DNA from: Dioscorea cayenensis subsp. rotundata
Taxonomy: Eukaryota > Streptophyta > Magnoliopsida > Dioscoreales > Dioscoreaceae
Direction: 5' to 3'
NCBI RefSeq assembly: GCF_009730915.1
Contig: NC_052474.1
Location: forward strand, 6,979,501-7,043,500
DNA: 64,000 nt
The notes beneath the pieces are model-generated. The model saw nothing but the letters and a program-made list of their open reading frames with translations, had not been told where the DNA came from and did no database searches. The number at the start of each line of letters is the position of its first letter. Within the stretch, counting starts at the first letter, position 1. The translations under genes and the position numbers were made by a program. Shown here in pieces: positions 12,239-23,944 of this stretch.

Positions 12239-12836
12239 TAGGGGTGCAATCGAGCGGAGCCTTAAAGTGTTCAAGCTCATCTCGACAGAATTAGTTACAA
12301 GCTTGAGCTCAGCTCGAGCCCAAACTTATAAGCTCGAGCTAAGCTCAAGATAGTAAAATTAAGCTTGAGCTTGCTTTGAGCTCAGCTCGAAAGAAGCGCA
12401 TTTATGATAAAAATGAGTTAAGCTCGAGCTCAAGCTCGCTTCAAGCATGGCTAAAAAGAAAGTATAAAAAATTATGATTCCAAAATAAAGTATAAAAAAT
12501 AATAAATCATAATGACTATTATTAATAAGTTGTTTTTAATACATGAATCTATTTATACTTAGGGAAAAATGCACATTTAACAAGCTCGTTTAGTAAGTTC
12601 ATGACTAGTAGGTTCATTATTAGGCTTGTTTAGCCTTACTTTTTAGTAGGCTTGTGAGCAAGTTCGTTTAGCATGCTCACGAGCTTGCTATAGCAAGCTT
12701 CTGAGCATGAGCTGAGCAGCATGTGGCTTGAGCTCTGCTCATTTAGTAAACAGTTAACCTCGAGCTCAGCTCATTTACTTAATGAATGAGCTTTCTCCGA
12801 GTAGCTTGCAAGCGACTTGGTTCATATGCAGCCCTA
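12239..12836. mobile_element. hAT-like non-autonomous element, AGCTCG-rich family (older copy)
   Basis: Ends read TAGGGGTGCAAT and ATGCAGCCCTA, imperfect inverted repeats of the same form as the element at 25971-26807. The subterminal parts are packed with GAGCTCGAGC-type motifs and the middle is AT-rich. The 8-bp flanks are related but not identical (ACACACAT against TATACATA or ATACATAT), consistent with age and the unstable microsatellite. No transposase. Confidence 0.55.
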
Positions 12837-14000
12837 TATACATATAACATTTTCTACTTTTATGGCAGGTTGATTTTGTGATGGGTATACTCTCCAAGCT
12901 TGTCGGTAGGCAGGTATGAAATCACAGCTTCAAGTGTATGTCATTGAGTTGGACATTTTTTTAGCCCATGATTGTTACACAATAACTGTGACATATATAT
13001 GACGTGCAAAATTTCCGGATCTTGTCTATTATAATTGTAGTATCTACTTGTAGTAGACATTATTATTTGATGGATTCATTCTAATGGTTCTGTCAGTTTT
13101 AATTTTTAATAACCGTGTGAAACTCAGTATTTTCTGCGGATTTTATTTTATTTTATTTTTTAACATCTCTTTCTCGCGTACAGGTATGGAAGATGCCCAA
13201 GTTATGGCCTGGGTTTATGAAATGCCTGTCTCAGACACCACCGCACTCTTACAATGTCTTACTGCAGGTGCTGACCAGTTGTTATTAACTCTATATCTTC
13301 ATTATAATTGTGTTTTACTAATATCTTCAAGCATTCTTTCTTTGAATAGTTACCTACACCCCAGCTTGAGATTTGTCTCAATAGATATGGCAATATTAGA
13401 AGTCACCTCGCGGCATATGTCAATCAACAGAACATAGGAGCTTCTCTGCCAAGGTATTTCCTTATGTGACTCTAGTATATGTCAGAGAACTAGCTATTTA
13501 AATTTTGAGAGCACCAGTACAAACTAAAAACACATGCATAATTTTGGTGGTTTAATCTTCTTGTTTATTATGTTGGGCACCGAATGACATGTTCCCGGAT
13601 TCCATATAAAAGTCTTAGGAACTCTTGTAAAGACAATTTGCTCCAGATCGACTCAAAAGTATCGCTTAGTATCAACTAGGTTTGCTTGTAGGTCTAGCCT
13701 TGTATTTTTTTGCTCTTCGAGTTCTTTTCTCATAAATGATACATGAAAGAGTAAGTTGTCAATGTAACAGATTTTTGAACACCTTCAATTGTGGATTGAT
13801 TGGCAAAATTTTCAGGACAACACTGAAAGCTCTCGGCCTTGTCAACGAGCGTGGGCCACTCCCATTTGGTCAGGCCAACATGCATGCATCGGAGACAAGC
13901 TCATCAATTCATGGCCCAGCCCCTACGTAATGCTCGAAAATAAAGTCTTGGTTCATGACCCAGGACTCAAAAATTTCAAAATGGAAAAGGAAGCTGCCTA

Positions 14001-14536
14001 ATTCTGGGAGACAAAAACGTGCTCTTTGAAAGATTACTATTTTTTTGTGAGACATGCTCAGGATGTTTCCAGGCACCAGACGAGCTTAAGAAGCGACAAA
14101 AGATCGTCCGGGTTCGAGTTCTAACACTACCAGTAATGCATGCATGCTCACACCAAAACAGTAGAAGATCTCATTGATGATAAACAAAGGCTTTGCCATC
14201 CTTAAGAAGGCACTTACCATTGGCAGCAGTTGCAGCAGTGGGTGTACAATTACTTAGTGTATTAATGTACTCTTCTTGATAAGTTGTATTTTTTTTTTGT
14301 TTATTATTTTTATTAATTTTTCTTTTTCCATTTGCTATACCTGCTCATAACCTTCTCTTATAATTCAAAATTTTTTGAAGAAAATACCAATATTGTGAAT
14401 CTTTTATTTAAAAAGTTAATATCATTATTAATCATGATAGCCACTAACCAGTGAACATCCACGCATGCACACCAGAGACGCCTGATTTTTAAAAGCTTTA
14501 CACACGTGTGCAGGAAAAGTAAACAGTAAACTAAGC

Positions 14537-14576
<40 letters not shown>

Positions 14577-14818
14577 TTGTCAATGTCCCATGCCTTAAAT
14601 TAAGCTGATCAGAGAGCAGCCGCAATTTAAAAGGGGACCAACCCCAATTAGTAAGTAATATAATAAAGTCTTTGCATAGACTTTGAGTTGTTTGTATGTT
14701 TACACCGGCCATCGCTCCTTCTTGCTAAGTTTGGCCTGATCATGTCTCTAGCAAAAACATATCTTCAGCCACCAAAATTTTCGGCTGGATTACGTTCTTT
14801 TAATTCATGTGCATGATG
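14001..14818. other. 3' flank of the symplekin-like locus
   Basis: Contains the probable 3' untranslated region and then AT-rich DNA with a (TA)n tract at 14537-14579. No gene seen. Confidence 0.6.
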
Positions 14819-16170
14819 TAGACGTGGCCATTTTGAACCGAAACCGTGGAACTGAACCGGAACCGAACCGCCAAAAACCGGAACTGGAACCGGAAAAACC
14901 GTAACCGTCCTAAAACCGGAACCGGAACCTTCATATAAAGTTCGGTTCGGTTTCAAAAATTTAAAAACCTTGAACCGGGCGGGATTCATATGTGACTCAA
15001 CGCTAGTTTACATACTGTTCAACCAAAGAGGTTCAAAAGCAAAAGTTCAGTATTATATTATATAAATATAATATGAATAATGTCATACTATATAAATAAC
15101 TTCATTTATGATTAGGTTTTTATTTTGTTAATATCATTAATTAGTAATTAATTAAGTAATTGCATGTTTAAAAGATATTTTTAAATAATTAATTAAAAGA
15201 TATTAACCAAATTGATTATTGATTAGGTCCGATTCGAATACTTGATTAGTCGATTAGGTCGATTTGTGACATTCGATCCAACTTATATGTATTGTAGTCA
15301 TGCAAAACTTTTATACTCATACGAGAGGATAAGTTATAATTAATTGATTATGCTACAAATTATTGAGTTACAAATTAAATATGGATTTATTAAAAACAAT
15401 TTAATTAACGAGAAGTACTTAAATATTAAATTTTTTTAGTAGATTTCCATATTATTTTTTTATAATTTAATATAAAAAAATAAAGACTGACTTTTATATA
15501 TCTTCCGTTTTTGAAACTTACAAAAATTAACGTAGTTCATATTAAATTATATTTATTTTTATATAAATGAAAAATATCTTGAGTAAAAATGCTCCTCACG
15601 TAAAAACATTTGAATCATTAAAAAAATATATAAATAAATAAAATAAAATAAACATGAATATATGTGTGTGTATATATCAATTTGCCTGATTTTGTTGATC
15701 ATTTATATATATATATATATATATATATTCCAATATATAGATAAAACTCCCAAGATTTTCAATTTGTAAACTATGCAACTTATATAAGTATACTAGAAAT
15801 AAAAAGGAAAAATAAAAAAACAATTCCTAAAGAAAAAAACAAATAACATACATGAACATTAAAAAAATAATAACAACAAAAATAAATAAAAACATTGAAG
15901 CCCTGGGTATACTGGTATACCTACTAACCGAACCTACTATCATTAAATGCAAAGTGCTTAGTTAAATCTATGATTGCAAAGGGCTTATATTAGTATTAAA
16001 TTAGTTCTTGTATTTTTTGTGTTAATTAATTTGAATTATTGAATTATTTAGTTAAAAATCGAACAGTATGAACCGTGCCAAACCGAAACTGGCTGAACCG
16101 AATCGCAAAGTCGAAAATCCCGAACCGAACCCGAACCTTGCCTGGGTCTGGTTCCGGTTTGCATCGTTTC
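14819..16170. repeat. AACCGG-rich-ended repeat, probably a non-autonomous DNA transposon
   Basis: 14820-14980 and 16060-16170 are both dense in AACCGAACCGG-type words and flank about 1.1 kb of AT-rich DNA. Both ends can be aligned as weak inverted repeats (TAGACGTGGCCA against CAGACCCAGGCA). I could not find a target duplication, so the borders are approximate. It contains a (TA)n tract at 15703-15729. Confidence 0.35.
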
Positions 16171-17484
16171 ATGCATGCGTGCTTTTTATGATTGATACCT
16201 TTCTTTGCATCTTAGTTGTTTCTTGGTTGTTGCTTAGCTTTTGTGTGTGTTTGCTGTTTAGTTTGTTGCTTAATAATGGTAAGCCAATTGTTAATCAAAT
16301 TAGACTTTGCATGATAATGCTACAAGTTTTCTTAGTTTGACCATTAATCTGATAAGGATGTATCATACTCCATTGTCCCCTAATTAATATCACACACACA
16401 TACAATGAATAGATGAATGAATGAATGGTTGATTTCATTAATGCTCTTAATTGTGAATATGTGAATTTATTTTTACTTTTACAATTTACCCATGGATGTA
16501 GCATCTTTTTGTACTTAAGTTGAAGTCCACGGAGGTCTTTACATATGTTCTTATTTTTATTTTATTAAATCAATGTTTTCCATCCACAAGTCGTTTGTAC
16601 TTTTACAATTTACCCATGGATGTAGCATCTTTTTTTTTTACTTTTTTTTTTAATTATTTGTGGTTTTGGTTTTTGATAAAGTGGATAAATTATTTTTATT
16701 TTTTTAAATTTTTACTTAATATGATAAAATTACTTTCCATGGTTGGTAGTTATGAGGAAGAAATATCTGACCCGGAAAGGTGAACATGATGTTATTGCTC
16801 ACTTTCACAAATTAAAAAGCTCTAATAATGACCGGATAAAGGAATAATTCAAAAACAAAAACGACATCAAAAAGGAAGTGAGAAACCCAAATAATAACAA
16901 TGAAAACAAGTCTAACTTAACCTCATTGTGCTTGCATTTGATCATACCATTTAAAAACTCAATTATTAGTCTCTCTTTCGAGCTCTAAACATGATAACTA
17001 CTAAACGGACAACATCAACATCAACAAGTGCGAACCGGATTATAAATAAGGAGTATTACACGATTAGTTGAATTTAATTGGTTGTACAACCATAAGTAGT
17101 GTATGCAACGTTTATTTTATGTGCTTTGGTATATCTTCCGTTTCAAATTTTTCTCATTGATTTTTTTTAAACAACTCACTAAATTTCATTAGAGGCATCA
17201 CTTATTTGTAGATAGGTTCCAACATTTCACAATCCTTTAGATTTTTCCTTTGAATTTTTTTTTTATGATTTAAATTTTCATATTAATATTGTCGTTTGTT
17301 CTTGTTTCTTTTCCCCAATGGACAAGTCACGCATACACACTACCATTATTAGAAAATTGATTTTAACCCCTTCGCACTCACCTAGTGAATGCAGAGATTG
17401 GACTGTAAGTCCACATTCATAGCCAGGGATTTTGACGGGATTATCCCGTCAAATTTGGGTATTCTCAAGAAATCTTTCATTTTT
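16171..17484. other. AT-rich intergenic DNA
   Basis: Only low-complexity AT-rich sequence, including a 35-base duplication around TACAATTTACCCATGGATGT (near 16481 and 16601). No coding frame with gene character. Confidence 0.5.
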
Positions 17485-17850
17485 CTGACAGTGTACTTTT
17501 TGTCTTTCTTTCATAAAAATAACTAATATTGATGGAAATGCCTCTCAATTTTTTAAGCGGAAACACATAAAATTAAACGAAAAATATCATAAATTAAATA
17601 GAAATATCAAATATTAAATAAAAAAAAATACTATATAGCAAGTGAAAACTTATGTAGTTACACGAAAACACATATTGTTATATGAAAACTAGATATTTTA
17701 AGCGGGAGGTTCATGTTGTAATATAGAATAAACTGACGGAATTAGCTGCATTGACTGAAAGTAAGCTGTTAGAAAAAGAGGGATTATCTGAGAAATTCAA
17801 ATGCCAAAGTATGTCTGGGATGTTTTGAATCATTCAAGGACTTAGAATTC
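17485..17850. repeat. TTAAGCG-type repeat, copy A
   Basis: Shares an ordered series of words with 18660-19097: TTTTTTAAGCG, GTGAAAACTTATGT, TATTTTAAGCG.GA and AGAATAAACTGACGGA. The two copies are in the same orientation and clearly diverged. The motif TTAAGCG.AAA recurs and is the complement of the TTTCGCTTAA units in the 22115-24594 element. Confidence 0.6.
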
Positions 17851-18659
17851 ATTTTCTCTAATGTTAATTTTGATCTTTACAAAATATTAAGTAAGATTAT
17901 TTATCATCATTTAGTTGATTATATATATATATATATATATGGGAGATTCCTCAACTGCGGACATTCGTAGGTAACAAAAAAGTTAAGAATGTATGGGTGA
18001 GTGCTTTTAATTTATATAATTTTGTGTGGGGTGGGGCGTGTAAATCAGTATCGATGGCTGAGCTTCAAAAAATTACTGTTGATATAATGGTGGGACAATT
18101 GTCAACAAAAAAAAACGTGTATCCCACTTTATTGTTTAGTGTTATTTATAAAATTTTTGTATATCTCATTTTACTATTTATAGCACTGTTCAACTCAATG
18201 TTTTATGTACTATTTATTTTAATAAATAATTTGTAGTTGTTGAATTTTAATCTAACGGTTGTTAAAAGGAGAAATGTTTTGTATTAATGTTCCTAGTAAA
18301 CTTACTCTCATATATATATATATATATATACTATTTATCAAGTGGGTTGATAAAAAATTTAGTATTTTATTTGAGAGATCTGATAGATAAAAGAAAAAAC
18401 ACACACAATTGTTTACCATTATATTAAATTTAGTATAAAAATTTAGTATTTTATCCCAAATAACTGATATATTAAATTTAGTATTAATACATATACTTTT
18501 GAATAATAGATTTCATTACCATTATATTTTTGAATTGGTGTTTAATGATATATTACTGTTTTTATTCTAAAATATAAATTGTTTAAAAATTTTACACAAA
18601 AATTTAAAATAAAAATAACCTAAATAACTAAAATATATTTTTTTTAAATCATACTTACT

Positions 18660-19097
18660 AAAAACCACTTAGAAGTTTCTTTTATGCACAGTTGACCCTT
18701 TCAAATTTGATATTTCTAAAAAAAATTTTTTCTAACATCTTATTTTTTAGTAACTCTGCTATAAAAATAGTTGATGTTGACAAAAATGACCCTTAGCTTT
18801 TTAAGCGAAAATATATAATATTAAACAGAAGGTCCTATATTAGATAGAAAAACAAATATAAAAATGTAACATATTAAGTGAAAACTTATGTGATTACATA
18901 TAAACACGTAATGTTAAGCAAAAACTATAATTATTAAGCGCGAAGTACACTTTGTAAGATAGAATAAACTGACGGAGTGAACTACAGTGGCGAAAAATGA
19001 AATGTTTTGAAAAAAGGAGGGGCTGCCTGGAAAATTCAAATGTCAAATGAGCTATTTGAAAAAATTTAAAACTTTCATAGGGCTAAAAGTAATTTCC
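18660..19097. repeat. TTAAGCG-type repeat, copy B
   Basis: Second diverged copy, ending in GTAATTTCCC, much like the CAGTAATTTTCCC right end of the 22115-24594 element. It contains TTTTTAAGCGAAAA, ATTAAGTGAAAAC and ATTAAGCGCGAAG at spaced intervals. The left border is not resolved. Confidence 0.55.
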
Positions 19098-19329
19098 CTT
19101 TGTATTATCCACAAACTTGAAAATTGAAAGAAAACTATTTTTCCCTATTATAGTGACTTATATTTGGGAACGGAGAGAATTTAAAAAAACTCTAAAAAAA
19201 GAGATGTAGAAATCTAACCAGTAACTACTTGTGGTTGTGAATGAAAGATTTCGAGTTCGAACCTCTTAAATTATAATTCATGTTTAAGTCCCTGTAGGGT
19301 GTTATGTGCTTATCAACTTTGTCAATAAA

Positions 19330-19381
<52 letters not shown>

Positions 19382-19640
19382 AAAATGACGCAGCCATGCT
19401 CGTCTCCGTTACGTGTGTAAGTGTGTACGTGCGTGTGTGTGTGTGCGCCAGAGTCCAGTCCCACACGAAAAACAGAAGTCACATGGCCGGACAACTTAGA
19501 AGTTAGAATTAATAGCGGTCATCAATGGTATACCGTATACCTTCTAAAAATTGAGACAATTTTGCAAGCCCAGACAACTTATTATTTTGTCTCCAATGCT
19601 CTCATCTCTAGGTATATGTCTCTCTCTCTCTCTCTTTTCT
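19098..19640. other. Upstream region of the bHLH gene
   Basis: AT-rich, with an (AAAT)n-(AAT)n microsatellite at 19324-19380 and a TG-rich stretch near 19415-19445. No gene seen. Confidence 0.5.
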
Positions 19641-19648
19641 TCTATATA
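19641..19648 (+). promoter_or_regulatory. TATA box of the bHLH gene
   Basis: TATATAAG lies 105 bases before the start codon, after a (TC)n run. This predicts transcription start near 19670-19680 and a leader of about 75-80 bases. Confidence 0.65.
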
Positions 19649-19661
19649 AGGCCCCCTTGTT

Positions 19662-19737
19662 GGCTATGTTTCTCCTTCTTTAGAGTACCTTCTAATTGTG
19701 CTATGTTTTTCCTTCTTTAGAGTACCTTCTTTAGAGA
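19662..19737. repeat. Tandem duplication in the bHLH leader
   Basis: GCTATGTTT.TCCTTCTTTA followed by GAGTACCTTCT occurs twice in a row with a period of about 38 bases, within or just upstream of the predicted 5' untranslated region. Confidence 0.75.
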
Positions 19738-19752
19738 TACACACACACACAG

Positions 19753-20664
19753 ATGGAAGGGGGAAGGCAAGCACAAAAGCTGGAGAGAAAAACAGTTGAG
19801 AAAAACAGGAGGCTACTCATGAAGGGACTTTATTCCCAACTCTCCTTTTTGATTCCCAAAACTCAAACATCTGGCTCAAAGGTATTATAAGTCCTTGGTG
19901 CTTTGATAAGATTCATGAGTATAATACATATAACAGAAATGAGAAGATGTGAGTGCATATGTCATGCATGAGTGATTTATGTATTTGTGTATCTGTGAGT
20001 GCATAAATTAATGCATGTGTGTTGTTAAATGATGGAATATATATATATAGAACAGTAATTTGTAACATGATACTTAATTTGCAGGATGCATTACCTCAAA
20101 GAGATCTCTTGGAAGAAGCCGCAAGTTACATTAAGAAACTTCAAGGAAAGATTGAATCTTTGAAAAGAAAAAGAAAAGTGTTGTGGGTGAACATGCAAGG
20201 AATTCACATGGATGTTACTGATGATGATCATAAGTTTGAAGTCCAAGTGAGAGTCAAAGATGTTTTAATGGAGGTGGTTCTTTTGAGTGGATTAAAAAAG
20301 GGCTTAAAATTACATCATGTTTTTAGCATCTTAGAAGAAGAAGGTGCTGAAGTTATCAATGCCAATTTCTCCACTGTGGGTGACAAGATTATTCATACTA
20401 TTCACTCTCAAGTAATTATTTCTCTCAATCTTTTCTCATTTTTTGTTTTAAAATTCATGATGATGGTTTAGTATTCATAAAATGATCACCTTACTATTAT
20501 TCTATGTCTTAATTCAGGCAATATCTTCAAGAATTGGTTTAGAAGAGAAGAGGATTAAAGAAAGGTTGGAGGGTTTGGTTTTGATGGCAAATGAATCAAA
20601 TAGTGAAGGTCAAAAGAACAAGAAGATTAATTACCTTGATGATCAGATGTATTATGATAATTAG
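19753..20664 (+). CDS. bHLH transcription factor, bHLH162/bHLH168-like
   Basis: Three exons, 19753-19881, 20085-20411 and 20518-20664, all GT-AG and in phase 0, give 200 residues. A nuclear DNA-binding regulator is expected. The bHLH region spans residues ~10-75: basic part ERKTVEKNRR, helix 1 LLMKGLYSQLSFLIP, a loop split by intron 1, and helix 2 LPQRDLLEEAASYIKKLQ. The basic part keeps the E-xx-RR core, but the usual His/Lys four residues before the Glu is Arg. Residues ~95-165 form an ACT-like C-terminal domain typical of this subgroup. The start follows directly from a TATA box and short leader. Target genes cannot be inferred. Confidence 0.85.
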
Positions 20665-21317
20665 TTAATTTCCGTTTCTTTCGGTTATCATAAATGAGTG
20701 AGAGAGAGAGAGAGAGAGAGATGTTATTATTAATTAATTGGTTAGATATATATATATATATATATATATCATGTAATATAATTTGGTCATTCCTATATAT
20801 TAATTAAGCTCATATGAACATTCCTTTCAGTGCTGGTAATAATCTCTCATGTATATTTTATGGTTAAGATCTTAATTAGTCATGATCAAGATTGGATTGC
20901 ATGAGACCATCACTTGAATTGACAAGGCCGTACAAATTAAATAAATAAATCAATCAATCAATCCATTACTCAGTAATTAGTTAATGACATTGGAATCATT
21001 GGATTGTATCCATACATTTTTCTTCGTCTGCTAAAGAACTCAATCTTGGCTTTATATATCCATGTGTTCCAAGTTTAATTGGAGACCATCTCTAGTCTAT
21101 CTCCTATATGTCTCCATCTCTGTCTCCTCACCATTCCAAATTTTTGAAGGTTGACCTAATTTATCGTACACATTCATATAGATCAGAATCACTAATAAGT
21201 TTTCATTAATATAAAATTCATTATACCAATTTGTTGATCTTGAATTCTCGATCATTATTAGAGAGCCTTTGGTTAAATAGCATTATGTTTAAAACGCACT
21301 AGATGCAGAGACATTAA
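20665..21317. other. 3' flank of the bHLH gene
   Basis: Contains (GA)n at 20696-20721 and (TA)n at 20747-20770, then ordinary AT-rich DNA. No further gene. Confidence 0.6.
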
Positions 21318-21708
21318 AAGCGGCCGTTTGGTCATGCAGAATATAGAAACGTTACCACGTGTTACGCAGTAATCCAAAAATATTACCACGCTTTGGTGAC
21401 ACACCGGTAGAATGCGGATGGTAATATCAAATTACCAACTTATAAATATCGCAAGAAAGTGGTAATCCCTATTACCACCAAATTCCTAGTGTCTATCTCT
21501 GGATTATAACTTTTTATATTTTTAACAAATTGATTACCACGACAACCAAAACACTAGAATGTAATTATTCCTGGTAATAAGAGTTCCCAACCAAATATGG
21601 TTATATTAAATTACCATAATATTCTCAACTATATAACATTCCCACTCATATTACCATGATAATCTCGTTACGTGGTAATATGTCATTACCATGAACCAAA
21701 CTACCCCT
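21318..21708. mobile_element. Tourist-like MITE
   Basis: Left end AGCGGCCGTTTGGTCATG and right end CATGAACCAAACTACCCC are inverted repeats around GTTTGGTTCATG. Possible 3-bp TAA flanks occur on both sides. The interior repeats GGTAATxx..ATTACC words. Borders are good to a few bases. Confidence 0.45.
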
Positions 21709-22105
21709 AAGAGTCCGACGATGGGTGTAGTTTTTACACTCAACCCTCTCGCACGCATTGGGACGAGTGGGGTGCATGAGCGGCTTTTATTACCTCTTGT
21801 CCGCATGCTTTAAAACTGTAGAATATGTTTTGTCACTATATTTTTTTAAAAATAAAAATTTAAAACATAAATCTTTGATCATTAGAGTTACATTTTGAGA
21901 TTAGCATTGTATAGAATTTTATCTAAATTTGCATGCATTAAATTAATGTAGGGTTAGTATACGAACAAAATTTTGGCGTCTAAAGCATTTCCCATTTTGC
22001 TAGAGACCAAAGATTGATAGAGATATCCTTTGGCGGCATTCGTCTTCAGGTTCATTGAATAATGTAGAGTAGTTCAACTTGCTTTAATGGTCCTACCTGA
22101 TTTTA
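21709..22105. other. AT-rich intergenic DNA
   Basis: No gene or clear repeat border seen between the MITE and the Pack-MULE-like element. Confidence 0.5.
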
Positions 22106-22329
22106 TTATTATTAGTGGAAATTGCCAAAAACACCTCAGAAGCATGAATATCGCTAAAAACACCCCTGAGCTTTTACAGACCCTCAAAAACCCCTTCCTT
22201 GAATATCAACGATTTTTTTAAACCCCCAAACATCTAATAGTGATCGATAGAGTTAATTTGGAATTTTTTGACGAAAATCGTCCCTCATGGGAAGTCGTGC
22301 AAGCTGCGATGTGGTCTGACTATAACGCC

Positions 22330-22620
22330 TCAGGGTGCAATGAGTTTCTATTCGAAAACGAAGTCTTCTATTTAAAAATACGAGGTATGAGGTTCTCTTT
22401 AAAAAAATAAGTTTCTCGCTTTAAAAATGAGCTTTTCTATTTATGAGTTTTTTTGTTTAAAAAAATCGAGTTTTCTGCTTTAAGGAATGAGTTTTTCTCG
22501 CTTAAGAAACGAAGTTTCGCTTAAAAATGAGGTCTCTGCTTTAAGAAATCGAGCTTTTCGCTTTAAGAAATGAGGGTTTTTTGTTTAAAAACGAGGTCTC
22601 TGTTTAAGAAACTGAGTTTT
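22330..22620. repeat. Degenerate TTTCGCTTTAAGAAATGAG array, block 1
   Basis: Repeated units of about 19-22 bases, for example CTCGCTTAAGAAACGAAG and TTTCGCTTTAAGAAATGAGG, with constant small indels. Many contain the palindrome CTTAAG. Confidence 0.7.
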
Positions 22621-22738
22621 TGCGGTGTATTTATCACCCCCAAAATCTCTTTATCATAGCTTGGGTCACGGGCCAGGTACAAAGCACGCGGCTCACAATC
22701 ACACCACGCTGCATGAAAAATGGGATTTCAAGTTCGGA

Positions 22739-23250
22739 GAAAAAGGTGCAACCTTTCGACGCCTTCGCCGACGACGAGGAACACGCGTCTTCCCCGAGGT
22801 CGCACGACGAAGAAGACGAAAGAGATGAGGTCGACGGCTGGGTGGTAAAGACGATGAAGACGAAGACGAAGACGGCGAGATCGAACGCTCACTCCAGGCC
22901 GCTTCCTCCCTCCGCTCCCTCGCCACCGACTTAGGCACCATGGATCCAAACCCCTGAACGATCCCTAACCCTAACCCTATCGCTATCCATGTCAGCGGCT
23001 CCGCAATGAGAATGGTTCCGCTCAAGTTCAAACCTGCCTTATCCGACCGCCGCCACCGAAGACCTCACCACTCCGACCGCCGAGGAACGCCGCCAACCGG
23101 ATCGCCAACGCCGATAAAGATTTTCTCCTTTAAGATCCCCACACGAGCAGACACCTTCGAGATCGCTCGCCAGATCCCGGAGCTCAAGACTCAGCTGCTC
23201 GCGACGAGATCGCCGACGATGAGATACTCAACGTCCCTACTCAACGAGGT
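22739..23250 (+). pseudogene. Captured gene fragment, copy 1
   Basis: GC-rich, coding-like DNA unlike its surroundings. It starts near GTGCAACCTTTCGACGCCTT, passes an acidic low-complexity stretch and a CCCTAACCCTAACCC word, and then encodes FEIARQIPELKTQ. It ends near AACGTCCCTACTCAACGAGG. Frames are broken relative to copy 2, and I do not recognise the donor gene. Confidence 0.65.
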
Positions 23251-23420
23251 CTCTGCTTAAAAATAAAGCTCTCTCGCTTAAGAAACGAGTTCTCCTGCTT
23301 AAGAAATGAGTTCTCCTGCTTATACGCTTGTTTGTCTTTGCTTTAACTATCGATGTTTCTCGCTTCATATATCAGCGCTTATGTTTAAAAAAAGTGCTTA
23401 AATATCGTCTGTTTCTATTT
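23245..23420. repeat. Degenerate TTTCGCTTTAAGAAATGAG array, block 2
   Basis: Same unit type as block 1, between the two gene-fragment copies; ends with TTTAAATACGCATGTAGTGC. Confidence 0.65.
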
Positions 23421-23430
23421 AAATACGCAT

Positions 23431-23942
23431 GTAGTGCAAACCTTTCGACGCCTTCGGCCGACGATTTAGGAGTATCTGGCCTTCCCCGAGGTCGATCGAC
23501 TGAAGAAGATGAAAAGAGACGAGATCGACGACTGTGGGAAAGACGACTGAAGACGAAGACGTAAGACTGGGCGAGATCGAACCCCTCATCGGCCGCCACT
23601 TCCTCCCTCCGCTCCTCGGCCACCGACTTAGGCACCATGGATCCAAAACCCCTGAATGATCCCTAACCCTAACCCTATCACTATCCATGTCTGCGGCCTC
23701 CGCAATGAGAATGGTTCCGCTTTCAAGTTCACCTGCCTTATCCGACGCCGCCATCAAGACCTCACCACTCCGACCGCCGAGGAACGCCGCCAACCGGATC
23801 GCCAACGCCAATAAAGATTTCTCCTTTAAGACCCCACACGAGCAGGCCACCTTCGAGATCGCTCGCCAGATCCCGGAGCTCAAGACTCAAGGGTTCGCGC
23901 GAGATCGGCGACGACTGAGATACTCAACGTCCCTACTCAACG
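23431..23942 (+). pseudogene. Captured gene fragment, copy 2
   Basis: Second copy of the 22739-23250 fragment, in the same orientation about 690 bases downstream, with numerous substitutions and 1-3 base indels. A telo-box-like CCCTAACCCTAACCC lies about 20 bases before an ATG (23687) that opens MSAASAMRMVPL and reaches FEIARQIPELKTQ. This could be the 5' end of a host gene's coding region with its leader. The donor is not recognised. Confidence 0.65.
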
Positions 23943-23944
23943 AG

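Larger units (their letters stand above)
8756..13930 (+). pseudogene. ESP4: Symplekin/Pta1 homologue (ESP4-like), C-terminal exons; upstream exons frameshifted
   Basis: Symplekin scaffolds the nuclear pre-mRNA cleavage and polyadenylation machinery. I recognise its C-terminal domain in about eleven exon-like blocks: 8756-8816 (RSPKAVKQ), 8896-9013, 9107-~9210 (DLVVAVKHLYE), 10905-11003 (PQLAGLPLEK), 11136-~11229 (HTGPALTPVEVLVAI), 11307-11392, 11470-11542, 12869-12913 (VDFVMGILSKLVGRQ), 13184-13267 (VWKMPKLWPGFMKC), 13350-13453 and 13816-13930 (TTLKALGLVNERG to a TAA). The last four are intact with good splice sites. The earlier seven need one- or two-base corrections to stay in frame. Roughly 1,000 upstream residues expected of the family are absent. 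It is either a truncated pseudogene or a real gene damaged by consensus errors beside the gap. Family assignment is firm; gene status is not. Confidence 0.65.

Noticed and set aside
14537..14579. Short proteins rich in alternating Tyr-Ile at several (TA)n tracts
   Set aside because: They are simple translations of TA microsatellites (also near 24963, 31393 and 32880).
14819..16170. Complete hAT element with 8-bp duplication
   Set aside because: The ends look related, but no matching flanks were found, so only an approximate repeat is reported.
22963..22980. CCCTAACCCTAACCC as a telomere remnant
   Set aside because: Only about two and a half units, present equally in both gene-fragment copies (again near 23663). 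A telo-box or chance leader word is likelier than an interstitial telomere.
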